From Candidatus Rifleibacteriota bacterium (lineage in GTDB: Bacteria; Muiribacteriota; Ozemobacteria; Ozemobacterales; Ozemobacteraceae): 64,000 bases of DNA. The notes under the pieces are model-generated. The model was given only the letters and a program-made list of their open reading frames with translations. It searched no databases and was not told where the DNA came from. The stretch covers positions 1-64,000 of the forward strand of contig JADFXM010000006.1 in assembly GCA_015233565.1 (NCBI GenBank), in the 5' to 3' direction. Positions 50,032 to 58,895 of the stretch are shown piece by piece. Numbering within the stretch: position 1 is the first letter of the stretch; the number at the start of each line of letters is the position of its first letter. Made by a program: the position numbers and the translations under genes.

Positions 50032-51255
50032 TCAAAAAGAAGGGCTCGCTAATTTTGCATGAATCCCATGAGTCCTTACTTTTTCGCAAATGAATTTTTC
50101 AAGATCTGCGGAATATCTCTTTAGGGAAAAATCTTTTTCCACAGTCTCTCTGGCCGTTAATATCACCGAATTTCTTAAATCTTTATTGGAAGATAATTCC
50201 AGGATTTTTTCAGATAGTTGAGCCGAATTTCCTTTTTCGAAAATTAAACAATTTTCACGGTCTTTAAGGAATTCACCGTGGCCACCATCATTAGTACTAA
50301 TAACCGGGATCCCGGAAGCAATTGCTTCAAGATGAGTCAACCCAAAGGGTTCTTTCCAAAGGGAAGGGAACACAAAGATGTCACTTTCCCGGTACAACTG
50401 TGGAAGTTCTGAGTGTGGAATCCGTCCAAGAAAGATTACTCTTCCATCAATTTCTTTTGCCAATTCAGCCAATCTGTTTTTATATTCTTCTGGGCCCTCT
50501 CCCGCGATTTTAATTTCAATCTGATGCGCATTTTTTCGAGCAAATCTTGCTGCTCCCTCTAGAAAAATGTGAACTCCTTTATATTCGTGCAATTGTCCGA
50601 CATAAAGAAGCCGCAGGGGCGAATGAAGAGATCCCGGGTCATCCTTTTGTGGAAATAGTTCAACTGGAATTCCTTGAAAAATAACTCTCGAATCGGAAAT
50701 TTGCAACCCCCGTGCTAAAAGGTTATCCTTCAACGTTTGACTTATACAAGTTGTATTTTCAAATTTTAACCCGGTAGTGGTAATTTCCTCGAAAATCAGG
50801 CGATCTCGTAGATATTTGGCAATACCCAAGGGGGTTGGGCAAAACCGAGCTGGAAGGTATCCTGCCAAATGATCGTCATTGAACGTAAAAAAAACAGGCA
50901 ATCCTGATTTTTCTGCTGCCCTTGCAGGGCCGAGAGAAAGCCGTAATTGGCTCCATACAAATATTGCGTCAAAATTATCTGAGGAAATAATATTCTCGGT
51001 TTTTTTTTGGTTCAGGCGACTTTGCGAAAATCTTCGAAAGCGGCTTATATCAGGAGGTTTCCCGAAAGGTGGATAAACACTTAACAGGCGATGAATACCA
51101 GGAATGGAATCTTGAGTTTGGAGCCCGTGGTTGCTGGTTAATACAATAGTTTCATGACCAAGTAGCTGCATTTCCTTTATTACCTGCGAACAAAGTATTT
51201 CATAACCACCAAGATAGTGCGGTGGATATAAATTTGAAATGAACAAAATCTTCAA
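50032..51255 (-). CDS. GT4-family glycosyltransferase (fourth of four)
   Basis: This 407-residue enzyme has the N-terminal motif ILFISNLYPPHYLGGYEILC. The GT4 donor domain has LLYVGQLHEYKGVHIFLEG, EIKIAGEGPEEYKNRL, IFVFPSLWKEPFGLTHLEAI and ISTNDGGHGEFLKDRENCL. It starts at a TTG with AGGAG 7 bases upstream. It is the most upstream gene of the polysaccharide run and is separated from the next by 274 bases, so it may have its own transcript. Substrates are unknown. Confidence 0.93.
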   Translation of the reverse strand: MKILFISNLYPPHYLGGYEILCSQVIKEMQLLGHETIVLTSNHGLQTQDSIPGIHRLLSVYPPFGKPPDISRFRRFSQSRLNQKKTENIISSDNFDAIFVWSQLRLSLGPARAAEKSGLPVFFTFNDDHLAGYLPARFCPTPLGIAKYLRDRLIFEEITTTGLKFENTTCISQTLKDNLLARGLQISDSRVIFQGIPVELFPQKDDPGSLHSPLRLLYVGQLHEYKGVHIFLEGAARFARKNAHQIEIKIAGEGPEEYKNRLAELAKEIDGRVIFLGRIPHSELPQLYRESDIFVFPSLWKEPFGLTHLEAIASGIPVISTNDGGHGEFLKDRENCLIFEKGNSAQLSEKILELSSNKDLRNSVILTARETVEKDFSLKRYSADLEKFICEKVRTHGIHAKLASPSF

Positions 51256-51359
51256 TGAAGTCTCCTAACCCAAAAAAATATTGAATTGCTACTAAAATTT
51301 AGAAAATCAGGATATATTCGGAATGATTTTGAGTCAATCTGGAAATATTTACTTTTGTT

Positions 51360-51388
51360 TTGAATATTTAGTTAATTACTATTATATT
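51360..51388 (+). promoter_or_regulatory. Promoter upstream of the transglutaminase-like gene and BMC operon
   Basis: TTGAAT (51360-51365) and TATATT (51383-51388) are separated by 17 bases, about 45 bases before the gene start. With only 36 bases between that gene and the first BMC gene, this may also drive the BMC operon. Confidence 0.5.
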
Positions 51389-51433
51389 ATTGCAATCGAT
51401 ACAAACAACTTATCACCTAAAGAGGTAATCTAA

Positions 51434-52939
51434 ATGAAGAAAAGGAATTTAGTTTTACCGATTTTAATTTCGGCATATTTTGCAATCATATTTTTCCCTG
51501 TTGTTTTGAAAGCTCAATTTATAGGAAAAGCCGCAGGAAATTCCAAAAACCAATCCGGTAGCGATCAAATTGATAACACAAATCCTTCAGAGAATACCGA
51601 AGACAAATCCGAAGAAGCTTCTGACAAGAAAAACTCAGAAACAACCACTAGTGATTGGAAAACCAACAAGAAAGCTGATGAAAGCGAAAAAGATTTAGAT
51701 AAAGAGAAGGATAAAGAAAATACCGAGGAAAAACCAGTAGGCAGGGAACCTAAAAAACCTGTAGAGGACGCTGCTGCCAAAGAGAAAGAAGAAAAAACAA
51801 TAAAAGAAGTTCTTTCCAAATGTGAAAATGGTTGGGAAACAGTCATAGAACCAGATGGTGAAATTTTTCCATCAATGGTACTGGCAATGGCGAGTGTAAA
51901 AATTCCTGAAGATAAAAGAGTTCCAAAAACCGGAGAGGTGATCGGGCAGGATGATGGTCCAATTGGAATAAGAGTTTTGAACCCAACAAAAGGCAGCAAA
52001 ATTAAAGTCAATGTCAAGGCAGAAACCATCATGGAGGAAAGTTCTGTTGAAGGGGAGATGAAAAATGAGGGGAGCATATATTCCGTTTTTCCCAAAATCG
52101 CTTGGAAATTCGACAATTTTTATTCAATAAATCAGACGGTCCCAGTCAATTTAACTTTTGAAGTTACCATGAACGATAAACCTTTAGGGAAAAAGGTGGT
52201 AACGGCCCGAATCAGGGGAGTCAATGATTGTCCTTATTTTTTATACAACGGCGAAAACTCCTCTGATTCAGTTGATTTGAGTTGGATGTATGCCGCCTAT
52301 GTAAACGAAGACCACCCCTGGGTTGATCACCTTTTGAAGGAAGCTCTTTTATCGAAAATAGTCGACTCTTTCGCTGGATACCAATACGAGAACGAAGAAG
52401 AAGTGTACCGGCAGGTATTCGCAATTTGGTATGCTCTTCGGAAGAAAGGGATTAAATACAGCTCGATTACAACAACCGCAGCAACTTCAGAAAAAGTGTG
52501 TAGTCAACATGTGCGTTTTCTTGAACAATGCGTAGGGAATATTCAAGCTAATTGTGTTGACGGAAGTGTTTTGTTTGCCTCAGTCCTCAGAAAAATAGGG
52601 ATTGATCCATTTCTTATCGGTATTCCAGGCCACATGTTCCTTGGATTTTACCTTGACCCCAACCACAAGCGAAGTGCTTTTCTGGAAACAACTCTTATTG
52701 GAGCCAAAGATTTTGACGAGGTTGATAACCTGAAAAAACTTGCTGCGCTTCTTCCCAAAAGTGTTCTTAAAGGAGAAATGTGGCTTTCTTTTAAAAACGC
52801 CATTAAATCGGGCAGGGATGAATATAAAGAAAGTAAACCCAAGATTGATGAAGGCGATCCGGAATACCAGGTAACCGACATAGCAGCAGTACGAACGATG
52901 GGAATAATGCCCATTGCCTATAAAAAGCAACCCAAATAA
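51434..52939 (+). CDS. Exported transglutaminase-like protein with acidic Lys/Glu-rich linker
   Basis: This 501-residue protein has a signal peptide ending near VLKAQ, a highly charged low-complexity segment (about residues 35-130) and a beta-rich middle. A transglutaminase-like domain follows with Cys374 in ANCVDGSVLFASVLRKIG, His400 in IPGHMFLGF and an Asp in FYLDPN, matching the Cys-His-Asp triad order. Such exported proteins can be proteases or cross-linkers. Its product is exported and the adjoining BMC is cytoplasmic, so proximity may be chance despite the 36-base gap. Confidence 0.75.
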   Translation: MKKRNLVLPILISAYFAIIFFPVVLKAQFIGKAAGNSKNQSGSDQIDNTNPSENTEDKSEEASDKKNSETTTSDWKTNKKADESEKDLDKEKDKENTEEKPVGREPKKPVEDAAAKEKEEKTIKEVLSKCENGWETVIEPDGEIFPSMVLAMASVKIPEDKRVPKTGEVIGQDDGPIGIRVLNPTKGSKIKVNVKAETIMEESSVEGEMKNEGSIYSVFPKIAWKFDNFYSINQTVPVNLTFEVTMNDKPLGKKVVTARIRGVNDCPYFLYNGENSSDSVDLSWMYAAYVNEDHPWVDHLLKEALLSKIVDSFAGYQYENEEEVYRQVFAIWYALRKKGIKYSSITTTAATSEKVCSQHVRFLEQCVGNIQANCVDGSVLFASVLRKIGIDPFLIGIPGHMFLGFYLDPNHKRSAFLETTLIGAKDFDEVDNLKKLAALLPKSVLKGEMWLSFKNAIKSGRDEYKESKPKIDEGDPEYQVTDIAAVRTMGIMPIAYKKQPK

Positions 52940-52975
52940 GATTACTTCCAAAAAGAAATTACAAAGAGACAAATT

Positions 52976-54055
52976 TTGAATTCAACATCTAAAATACTTT
53001 TCGTAACCGACCGTCTTAAATCCGCGGAAATTCTTAACACTCCATATAATCTTCCTCCGGAAAATTTTGCCAAAACAGGTTTTCAATATTTTGGCTATAT
53101 GGGGCTTGAAAAATCAGGGTTCATCGCCATAGTACTTGATCTCCCGGATGAAACCCCGCTGATAAAAATTTCCTTGGGTATAAAGGACAATATCTTTCTC
53201 GAAACACTCTGGAAGATATTAAATTCCAGCTATCCAAGAGTATTTGCTCTTACCGAAAATGCTAGAAGGTCTTCTAAGGTTGAAATGCTCCTGGGAATAG
53301 AACCACTGCAACCCAGGGCTTGTATTGACTTACTTGAGTCGAGCATTTTGCGTAATTCTACCATTGAGAAACCAGTTGATTTCAACGCAGTTCTTACTGC
53401 TGAAAATATTCATGAAGCGGCAATTTCCGGAAAGAAAATAGTATATGCTCCCGAAACGCTTATTACACCTTGGGCTCGTGAAACGGCTGAAGCTCTGAAT
53501 ATTCAAATACTGAATATATTGCCTTCCTATCAAATTGTTTCATATAGTTTCAAAAGTTTGGGAGAGCTTAATTCTGGCATTCAGCAAATGAACGAACTTT
53601 CAAATGCCAATTCTAACCTCTTGTTTTCTATTTCCAGCTTATTTTGGGAAACAATCCGGAAAAGGTTTCCTTCCCTTCTTAAAAAAATCATCGCTCCATC
53701 TGTATTCCCCGCAGAGAAGGGAGCTTATACAGGCGAATTGTCAATCTCAATGATTAAGGATTTTGGCTTGAGGGGGGCAATTCTTCCCTCCAATCAAGCT
53801 TACAATTCACCTAAATTGCAGTCATGGCTCATTGAAGAAGCTGAAAAAGCAGGATTGTTAATTTTTTCGTTTTTTCCACTTGAAACAGAAAGTAAGTGTG
53901 ATATAATGGCGGGGCAAATAGATTCCAGGAGGTACAGACTACCACTAGTTTTAGGTGATTTCTCTCAAATGAGAATCAACAGTCAGCCTAAAAAAGACGT
54001 GTCAATTCTTTACACTCCGGAAGAATATAAACGAGCTATAAGGGAAAGGAGTTAA
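52976..54055 (+). CDS. BMC-operon protein with degenerate triosephosphate-isomerase-like domain
   Basis: This 359-residue protein starts at a TTG. Residues about 240-310 align with triosephosphate isomerase: IIAPSVFPAEKGAYTGELSI corresponds to the AQN...GAFTGEIS block, and KAGLLIFSFFPLETESK to the strand before the GETLEER motif. The catalytic His block (GHSERR) reads PSNQAY, and the YEPVWAIGTG Glu block is absent, so it should not isomerise triose phosphates. Residues about 135-180 have AISGKKIVYAPETLITPWAR, a pattern I associate with BMC-linked enzymes. The N-terminal 130 residues are unrecognised. It is the first gene of the BMC operon and runs directly into pduL. A scaffold or substrate-sensing role is inferred. 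Confidence 0.6.
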   Translation: MNSTSKILFVTDRLKSAEILNTPYNLPPENFAKTGFQYFGYMGLEKSGFIAIVLDLPDETPLIKISLGIKDNIFLETLWKILNSSYPRVFALTENARRSSKVEMLLGIEPLQPRACIDLLESSILRNSTIEKPVDFNAVLTAENIHEAAISGKKIVYAPETLITPWARETAEALNIQILNILPSYQIVSYSFKSLGELNSGIQQMNELSNANSNLLFSISSLFWETIRKRFPSLLKKIIAPSVFPAEKGAYTGELSISMIKDFGLRGAILPSNQAYNSPKLQSWLIEEAEKAGLLIFSFFPLETESKCDIMAGQIDSRRYRLPLVLGDFSQMRINSQPKKDVSILYTPEEYKRAIRERS

Positions 54056-54059
54056 TTTG

Positions 54060-54704
54060 ATGATCGACGAAAACCGTGTCAAGATTATTGTCGGGGAAGT
54101 CCTGAAACATATTGACCTTCAGGAGCGGCTTCGCCCTGGAATGGTTCCGGTAGGGGTGAGCAATCGCCACCTGCACGTTTCTCAGGCTGATCTTGAAAAG
54201 TTATTTGGCAAAGGGTATCAGCTCAAAGTAATGAAGAACCTTTCCCAACCCGGGCAATATGCAGCTGAGGAAACCGTTCTTCTTGCGGGTCCAAAGGGAA
54301 TATTGGAAAAAGTAAGAATTCTCGGCCCTGTTCGCCCTTCAACTCAAATTGAAATAGCTTGGACCGATTCTTTTTCCCTCGGGGTCAAGCCTATAGTAAG
54401 AGATTCAGGAAGCACCAAAGATACTCCCGGGTGCGTTGTTATAGGTCCCAAAGGAAGCGTAACCTTGGATGAAGGCGTAATAGTTGCTTCAAGGCATATC
54501 CATATGCATACCAAAGACGCTGAAAAATTTGGACTTAAAGATATGGATCGGGTTTCCGTAAAAACACCCGGGCCACGTTCAGTAATTTACAACAATGTTT
54601 TGATTCGAGTCAGCGAAAAGTTCGCGCTTGACTTCCACCTGGATACAGACGAAGCGAACAGCGCAGGACTGAAAAACGGAGAAACTGTTGAAATTATTAG
54701 TTGA
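54060..54704 (+). CDS. pduL: BMC phosphate acyltransferase PduL
   Basis: This protein of about 214 residues is the zinc-dependent phosphotransacylase of microcompartments, converting acyl-CoA plus phosphate to acyl-phosphate plus CoA. The first 20 residues (DENRVKIIVGEVLKHID) form an amphipathic helix like BMC targeting peptides. Metal and active-site motifs GVSNRHLHVS, ASRHIHMHTKD and FHLDTDEANSAG are present. AAGGAG lies 8 bases before the ATG at 54060. It begins within 5 bases of the preceding stop, so the two are one unit. It works with the aldehyde dehydrogenase encoded at 55573. Confidence 0.97.
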   Translation: MIDENRVKIIVGEVLKHIDLQERLRPGMVPVGVSNRHLHVSQADLEKLFGKGYQLKVMKNLSQPGQYAAEETVLLAGPKGILEKVRILGPVRPSTQIEIAWTDSFSLGVKPIVRDSGSTKDTPGCVVIGPKGSVTLDEGVIVASRHIHMHTKDAEKFGLKDMDRVSVKTPGPRSVIYNNVLIRVSEKFALDFHLDTDEANSAGLKNGETVEIIS

Positions 54705-54894
54705 ATTAAAGAAACTCCATATTTTTTCAATAATTTGAGTTTTAGCAACAAGCCGTGTTCTGAGAAAAGTTGCAGTTAATCAGTTGGATATCGTGGTTAT
54801 TGAAACTATGGATTTTTTTTGAACAAAGAAGGGATTTTTTTCAAGATTTTTTTGAAGATACTAATTTTATTTAATGGAAAATCAGGAGGTTAAA

Positions 54895-55188
54895 ATGCAA
54901 GAAGCTCTGGGCATGATTGAAACAAAAGGATTGACTGCTTTAATTGAAGCAACCGACGCGATGGTGAAAGCTGCGAATGTGCGGCTGGTTGGCTGGGAAA
55001 AAATCGGTTCTGGCTATGTAACAGCTTTTGTTCGCGGTGATGTGGCAGCAGTAAAAGCTGCAACCGATGCAGGTGCAGCTGCAGCAAAAAAAATTGGCGA
55101 GTTGGTTTGCGTACATGTCATTCCACGCCCTCATGGCAATCTCGATGAGATAATGCCGATCAGAGACACCTCTGTTACGAAAGCGTAA
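54895..55188 (+). CDS. BMC-H hexameric shell protein (PduA-like)
   Basis: This 97-residue protein has a single BMC domain that tiles the microcompartment shell as hexamers. Residues [20 protein letters not shown] and [20 protein letters not shown] closely resemble PduA, including the pore loop KIGSG (residues 36-40) that lines the central substrate channel. A very strong AGGAGG ribosome site precedes the ATG at 54895, consistent with the high shell demand. An upstream in-frame ATG at 54874 is less likely. About 190 AT-rich bases separate it from pduL. Confidence 0.97.
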   Translation: MQEALGMIETKGLTALIEATDAMVKAANVRLVGWEKIGSGYVTAFVRGDVAAVKAATDAGAAAAKKIGELVCVHVIPRPHGNLDEIMPIRDTSVTKA

Positions 55189-55193
55189 TAGAT

Positions 55194-55484
55194 ATGAATC
55201 TTGGGAAGGTTTGCGGAACTGTAGTTTGTACTCGTAAAGACGACCGGCTGAAAGGGATGAAGCTGCTTATCGTCGAAGAACTTACTATCAACCAAAAACC
55301 TACCGGGCATCATGTCGTTGCTGCTGACGCAGTTGGTGCTGGAGCCGCAGAACTTATTCTTCTGGTGAACGGCTCCAGTGCTCGGCTTACCGAAAAAACA
55401 TTGAATTGTCCAGTTGATGCTGCAATTGTTGGAATCGTTGACCAAGTTGTCATGGATGACCAAAGAGGAAAAACCTCAAAATAG
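55194..55484 (+). CDS. BMC vertex protein, EutN/CcmL family
   Basis: This 96-residue BMC-P protein forms pentamers that cap the vertices of the microcompartment shell. The family block GKVCGTVVCTRKDDRLKGMK, the VAADAVGAGAAELILLVNGS region and the C-terminal AAIVGIVDQV are typical. It begins 5 bases after the BMC-H stop. Confidence 0.96.
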   Translation: MNLGKVCGTVVCTRKDDRLKGMKLLIVEELTINQKPTGHHVVAADAVGAGAAELILLVNGSSARLTEKTLNCPVDAAIVGIVDQVVMDDQRGKTSK

Positions 55485-55572
55485 CTTAAAATTGTGCGTT
55501 TCAGCAAGTAAAGATTAGCGCATTTTAAGCTGATTCCTTAAATTGTTGGTGTTGTTGAGGAAGGGTGAAAAA

Positions 55573-56991
55573 ATGGCGATTTCAAGGGAAGAAATAAATC
55601 TTATCATTCAGGAAGTTGTAAAAACTCTGAAAGGAAGCGAGTTGCAAGATCAGCTTCCGACCAGATCAACGGGGGTTTTGCCCAAAGGAATTTTTAATGG
55701 GATCGAAGAGGCTATTTCAGCCGCAAAGGACGCCCAAAAAAAGCTTGTAGCACTCCCTTTGTCTACCCGTAAAGCCATGATTGAAAACATGCGCAGAAGA
55801 TGTCTCGATCATGTTGAAGATTTAGCGAGATTGGCCCATGAAGAAACTGGCTATGGCCGCTTTGAGGACAAAATCCAGAAAAATAAGCTTGCTATTACCA
55901 AAACTCCCGGACTTGAAGACCTTCAACCTGTTTCTTATTCCGGTGATCATGGGTTAACAGTAGTTGAACAAGCTCCTTATGGAGTGATAGCAGCAATAAC
56001 CCCTTCCACTAATCCTTCTGAAACTGTTATCTGCAACTCAATTGGAATGATATCAGCCGGAAATTCGGTGGTGTTCGCTCCGCACCCAGCCGCTGCGAAG
56101 GTCAGCCAACTTGCAGTATCAATTATGAATGAAGCCGTCGTTGAAGCCGGGGGTCCGCTGAATTTAATGACATGTGTTTTAAAACCGTCAATTGAAACTG
56201 GCCAAGCTTTAATGGTTTCTCCGGAAATTCGGCTCCTTGTCGTTACCGGTGGACCAGCAGTTGTAGCTGCAGCAGCGAAATCAGGCAAGAGATTTGTCGC
56301 TGCGGGCCCTGGAAATCCCCCTGCAGTCGTCGATGAAACAGCCAATTTAAGAAAAGCAGCGCATGATATTGTTTCCGGAGCCTCTCTGGATAACAATGTT
56401 CTTTGCATAGCTGAAAAAGAAATCATAGTTGTGGAATCAGTTGCAGACGAATTGAAAAAATTCCTGGTTGAAGCAGGTTCTTATGAAGCTTCACCAAGAG
56501 AAATCGCCCAACTTGAAAAACTTGTGATCGATCCAAAAACACATGGGCCAAATAGAAAATATATAGGAAAAAATGCATCTGTAATACTTGATGCAATTGG
56601 AGTCAAAGTTCCAGATTCCATTCGAATGATTCTTTGCGAAACGACTCCAGACCACCCCTTCGTTCTAGAAGAACTCTTAATGCCAGTGGTTCCACTGGTT
56701 CGAGTTCGGGACATTCACACCGCAGTCGACCTCGCTGTTAAAGTGGAGCGTGGATGCCATCACACAGCCGTAATGCACAGCAAGAACCTGGACAACCTTC
56801 ATTTAATGGCCAGTCGCTGTAATTGTTCGATTTTCGTGAAGAACGGCCCTTCTTACGCCGGATTGGGCTTGGGGGGGGAAGGTTTCACCACATTTACTAT
56901 TGCATCACCCACCGGCGAAGGTCTCACTTCGGCACGGACTTTCACCAGACAGCGCCGTTGTGTCCTGGTCGACTATTTCAGAATTGTCTGA
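55573..56991 (+). CDS. CoA-acylating aldehyde dehydrogenase (PduP/EutE type)
   Basis: This 472-residue enzyme oxidises an aldehyde to acyl-CoA with NAD+ inside the microcompartment. Residues 2-22 (AISREEINLIIQEVVKTLKG) form a targeting helix. The catalytic Cys278 lies in SLDNNVLCIAEKE, and the NAD/CoA-binding block APYGVIAAITPSTNPSETV is standard for this family. The ATG at 55573 has GGAAGG upstream; an in-frame TTG at 55543 is unlikely. It releases NADH in the lumen, which the PduS/PduT-like pair encoded next could reoxidise. Confidence 0.96.
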   Translation: MAISREEINLIIQEVVKTLKGSELQDQLPTRSTGVLPKGIFNGIEEAISAAKDAQKKLVALPLSTRKAMIENMRRRCLDHVEDLARLAHEETGYGRFEDKIQKNKLAITKTPGLEDLQPVSYSGDHGLTVVEQAPYGVIAAITPSTNPSETVICNSIGMISAGNSVVFAPHPAAAKVSQLAVSIMNEAVVEAGGPLNLMTCVLKPSIETGQALMVSPEIRLLVVTGGPAVVAAAAKSGKRFVAAGPGNPPAVVDETANLRKAAHDIVSGASLDNNVLCIAEKEIIVVESVADELKKFLVEAGSYEASPREIAQLEKLVIDPKTHGPNRKYIGKNASVILDAIGVKVPDSIRMILCETTPDHPFVLEELLMPVVPLVRVRDIHTAVDLAVKVERGCHHTAVMHSKNLDNLHLMASRCNCSIFVKNGPSYAGLGLGGEGFTTFTIASPTGEGLTSARTFTRQRRCVLVDYFRIV

Positions 56992-57024
56992 AGATGTTTT
57001 ACCTAAATTTCCAGGATAATAACT

Positions 57025-58323
57025 ATGGAACTTTCTGAACTTGGCATTGTAGGTTGTGGAGGAGCAGGTTTTCCCACACACGTAAAGCTTTCTGCAAAGA
57101 ACATTGATTCCTTAATTGTTAATGGCGCTGAATGCGAACCTCTTTTGCATAAAGACAAGGAAATCCTTTTTCATTTCACCAATCAGATCCTTTCCGGAAT
57201 TAAATTTACACTTGAGATGACCGGCGCGAAAAAGGCTTATCTCGCTGTAAAGAAGAAATACTCCTCACTTTTGTCCCATCTCGAAGCTTCGTGTAATGTT
57301 CCATGGATTCAGGTCCTTCCGTTAGGCGATTTTTACCCTTCCGGCGATGAATACGAACTTGTTTATGAAGCCACCGGCAAGCTGATACCTTTCGGCGGTA
57401 TTCCTCTGGATATAGGTTGTGTGGTTTCTAATGTCGAAACCCTGTTGAATATTTCACGCCAAAAGCCATTTATAACCAAATTTTTAACTATCAACGGAGC
57501 TGTTCCAAACCCAATTACTATCGAAGTCCCCATTGGAGCTAAAATTGGGGAAATATTATCCTTGACAGGAACAACAGATTGGAATGGAATGACCATTATT
57601 GACGGCGGCCCAATGATGGGACGGATTATTGAATCTCCAGATGAAGTGGTGACTAAAACCTGTGGGGGACTTCTTGTTATTCCAAGTGAGCATCCTTTTA
57701 TTAAAAAAATAACCCGAACAAGTGAAAATAATCGTTTTATTGCACGTTCAAGTTGCGACCAATGCACTGATTGCTCCGAACTTTGTCCACGGCATCTTCT
57801 CGGATATCCGATAAATCCACATAAAGCAATGCGAACAGCGCAAATGTCCCAGTTCGAGTCAAGTAATTATTCTCTGGATTCCATATTCTGTTGTGAATGC
57901 GGTCTGTGCTCACTTTTTGCTTGCCCCGAAGATCTCCCCCCCAGGGAAATAGCAAAAATGGCAAAAAGCCACCACCTCGCTTCAGGCGCCAAACTTAAAG
58001 ATTGGCCCGGAAATCCCATGATTCATCCAATGCGCTCCTTCAGGCGAGTTTCCATTTCCCAACTTGTTAAAAGAATTGGATTGACAGAGTTTGACCATCC
58101 TGCCCCTTACTCCAATCGAATTCCACTGGTTTCTAAAGTCCGACTTCCATTAAAAATGCACATTGGAGCACCATCTGTCCCAATTGTAAAAGTCGGAGAA
58201 AAAGTGATCGCCGGACAAATTATTGGAAAGATTCCAAACGGCAAACTTGGAGCAACTCTTCATTCCTCAATTGCGGGTAAGGTTGAACTGATCGACTCAA
58301 ATTCCATTACTATCAGCGGGTAA
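57025..58323 (+). CDS. pduS: PduS-like flavin/iron-sulfur oxidoreductase (RnfC family)
   Basis: This 432-residue protein resembles PduS and RnfC. The NADH/FMN domain begins GIVGCGGAGFPTHVKLS and NGAECEPLLHKD, and an SLBB-type region follows. Two [4Fe-4S] motifs are CDQCTDCSELCPRHLLG and CECGLCSLFACPEDL. The C-terminal biotinyl-like part has IGAPSVPIVKVGEKVIAGQI. PduS reduces cobalamin in propanediol BMCs, but no B12-dependent enzyme is encoded in this operon, so here it more plausibly oxidises NADH and passes electrons outward. The ribosome site is AGGAT. It is followed 5 bases later by the BMC-T gene. Confidence 0.95.
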   Translation: MELSELGIVGCGGAGFPTHVKLSAKNIDSLIVNGAECEPLLHKDKEILFHFTNQILSGIKFTLEMTGAKKAYLAVKKKYSSLLSHLEASCNVPWIQVLPLGDFYPSGDEYELVYEATGKLIPFGGIPLDIGCVVSNVETLLNISRQKPFITKFLTINGAVPNPITIEVPIGAKIGEILSLTGTTDWNGMTIIDGGPMMGRIIESPDEVVTKTCGGLLVIPSEHPFIKKITRTSENNRFIARSSCDQCTDCSELCPRHLLGYPINPHKAMRTAQMSQFESSNYSLDSIFCCECGLCSLFACPEDLPPREIAKMAKSHHLASGAKLKDWPGNPMIHPMRSFRRVSISQLVKRIGLTEFDHPAPYSNRIPLVSKVRLPLKMHIGAPSVPIVKVGEKVIAGQIIGKIPNGKLGATLHSSIAGKVELIDSNSITISG

Positions 58324-58328
58324 AAGAA

Positions 58329-58895
58329 ATGAATAGCGACAATTTTTCCAGAAATTCAGTAGGGTTAATCGAACTTTCGAGCATTGCCATGGGATACCAG
58401 ACGATCGATGCGATGCTAAAAGCCGCCAATGTCGAATTGGTAATATCAAGAACAATCTGCCCAGGTAAATACATTGGATTGGTGTGGGGAGACGTTGCCG
58501 CTGTAGAGGCAAGCGTTCAGGCAGGTTTGGAATCTGCTCAGGGATTCATTGTGAATAGTTTAGTTATCCCAAACCTACATTCTCAGATTTTTCCAGCTTT
58601 AACAGCAACCAACCGAATCCCTGATAAAGAAAGTCTGGGGGTAGTTGAAACTTTTGATGTTGTCTCATCAATTCTGGCAGCTGACGCGTCGGTAAAAGCA
58701 GCCAACGTAACACTTTGCGAACTTAGAATTGCAATGGCCATTGGGGGGAAAGGTTTTTACACAATTACAGGAGATGTAGCCGCTGTTGAAGCCGCCGTTG
58801 AGGCAGGGAAGCAATTTCTTGACGGCAGAGGACAAATCGTCTACAGTGTTGTAATTCCAAATCCTTCCCCGGAACTTTTCAGGGAGTATGTTTGA
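58329..58895 (+). CDS. pduT: BMC-T trimeric shell protein with Fe-S pore Cys (PduT-like)
   Basis: This 188-residue protein has two BMC domains in tandem (about residues 10-90 and 100-180), giving pseudohexameric trimers. ISRTICPGKYIG carries Cys44 at the position where PduT trimers bind a [4Fe-4S] cluster in the pore. IAMAIGGKGFYTITGDVAAV matches the second-domain motif of PduT. It is encoded right after the PduS-like gene, as PduS and PduT are in propanediol BMC operons, so it likely conducts electrons across the shell. It is the only BMC-T in this locus. Confidence 0.96.
   Translation: MNSDNFSRNSVGLIELSSIAMGYQTIDAMLKAANVELVISRTICPGKYIGLVWGDVAAVEASVQAGLESAQGFIVNSLVIPNLHSQIFPALTATNRIPDKESLGVVETFDVVSSILAADASVKAANVTLCELRIAMAIGGKGFYTITGDVAAVEAAVEAGKQFLDGRGQIVYSVVIPNPSPELFREYV

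Noticed and set aside
51565..52116. Minus-strand open frame of 183 codons
   Set aside because: It is antisense to the charged linker of the transglutaminase-like gene, and its Ser/Phe/Leu-rich composition reflects the opposite-strand codons.
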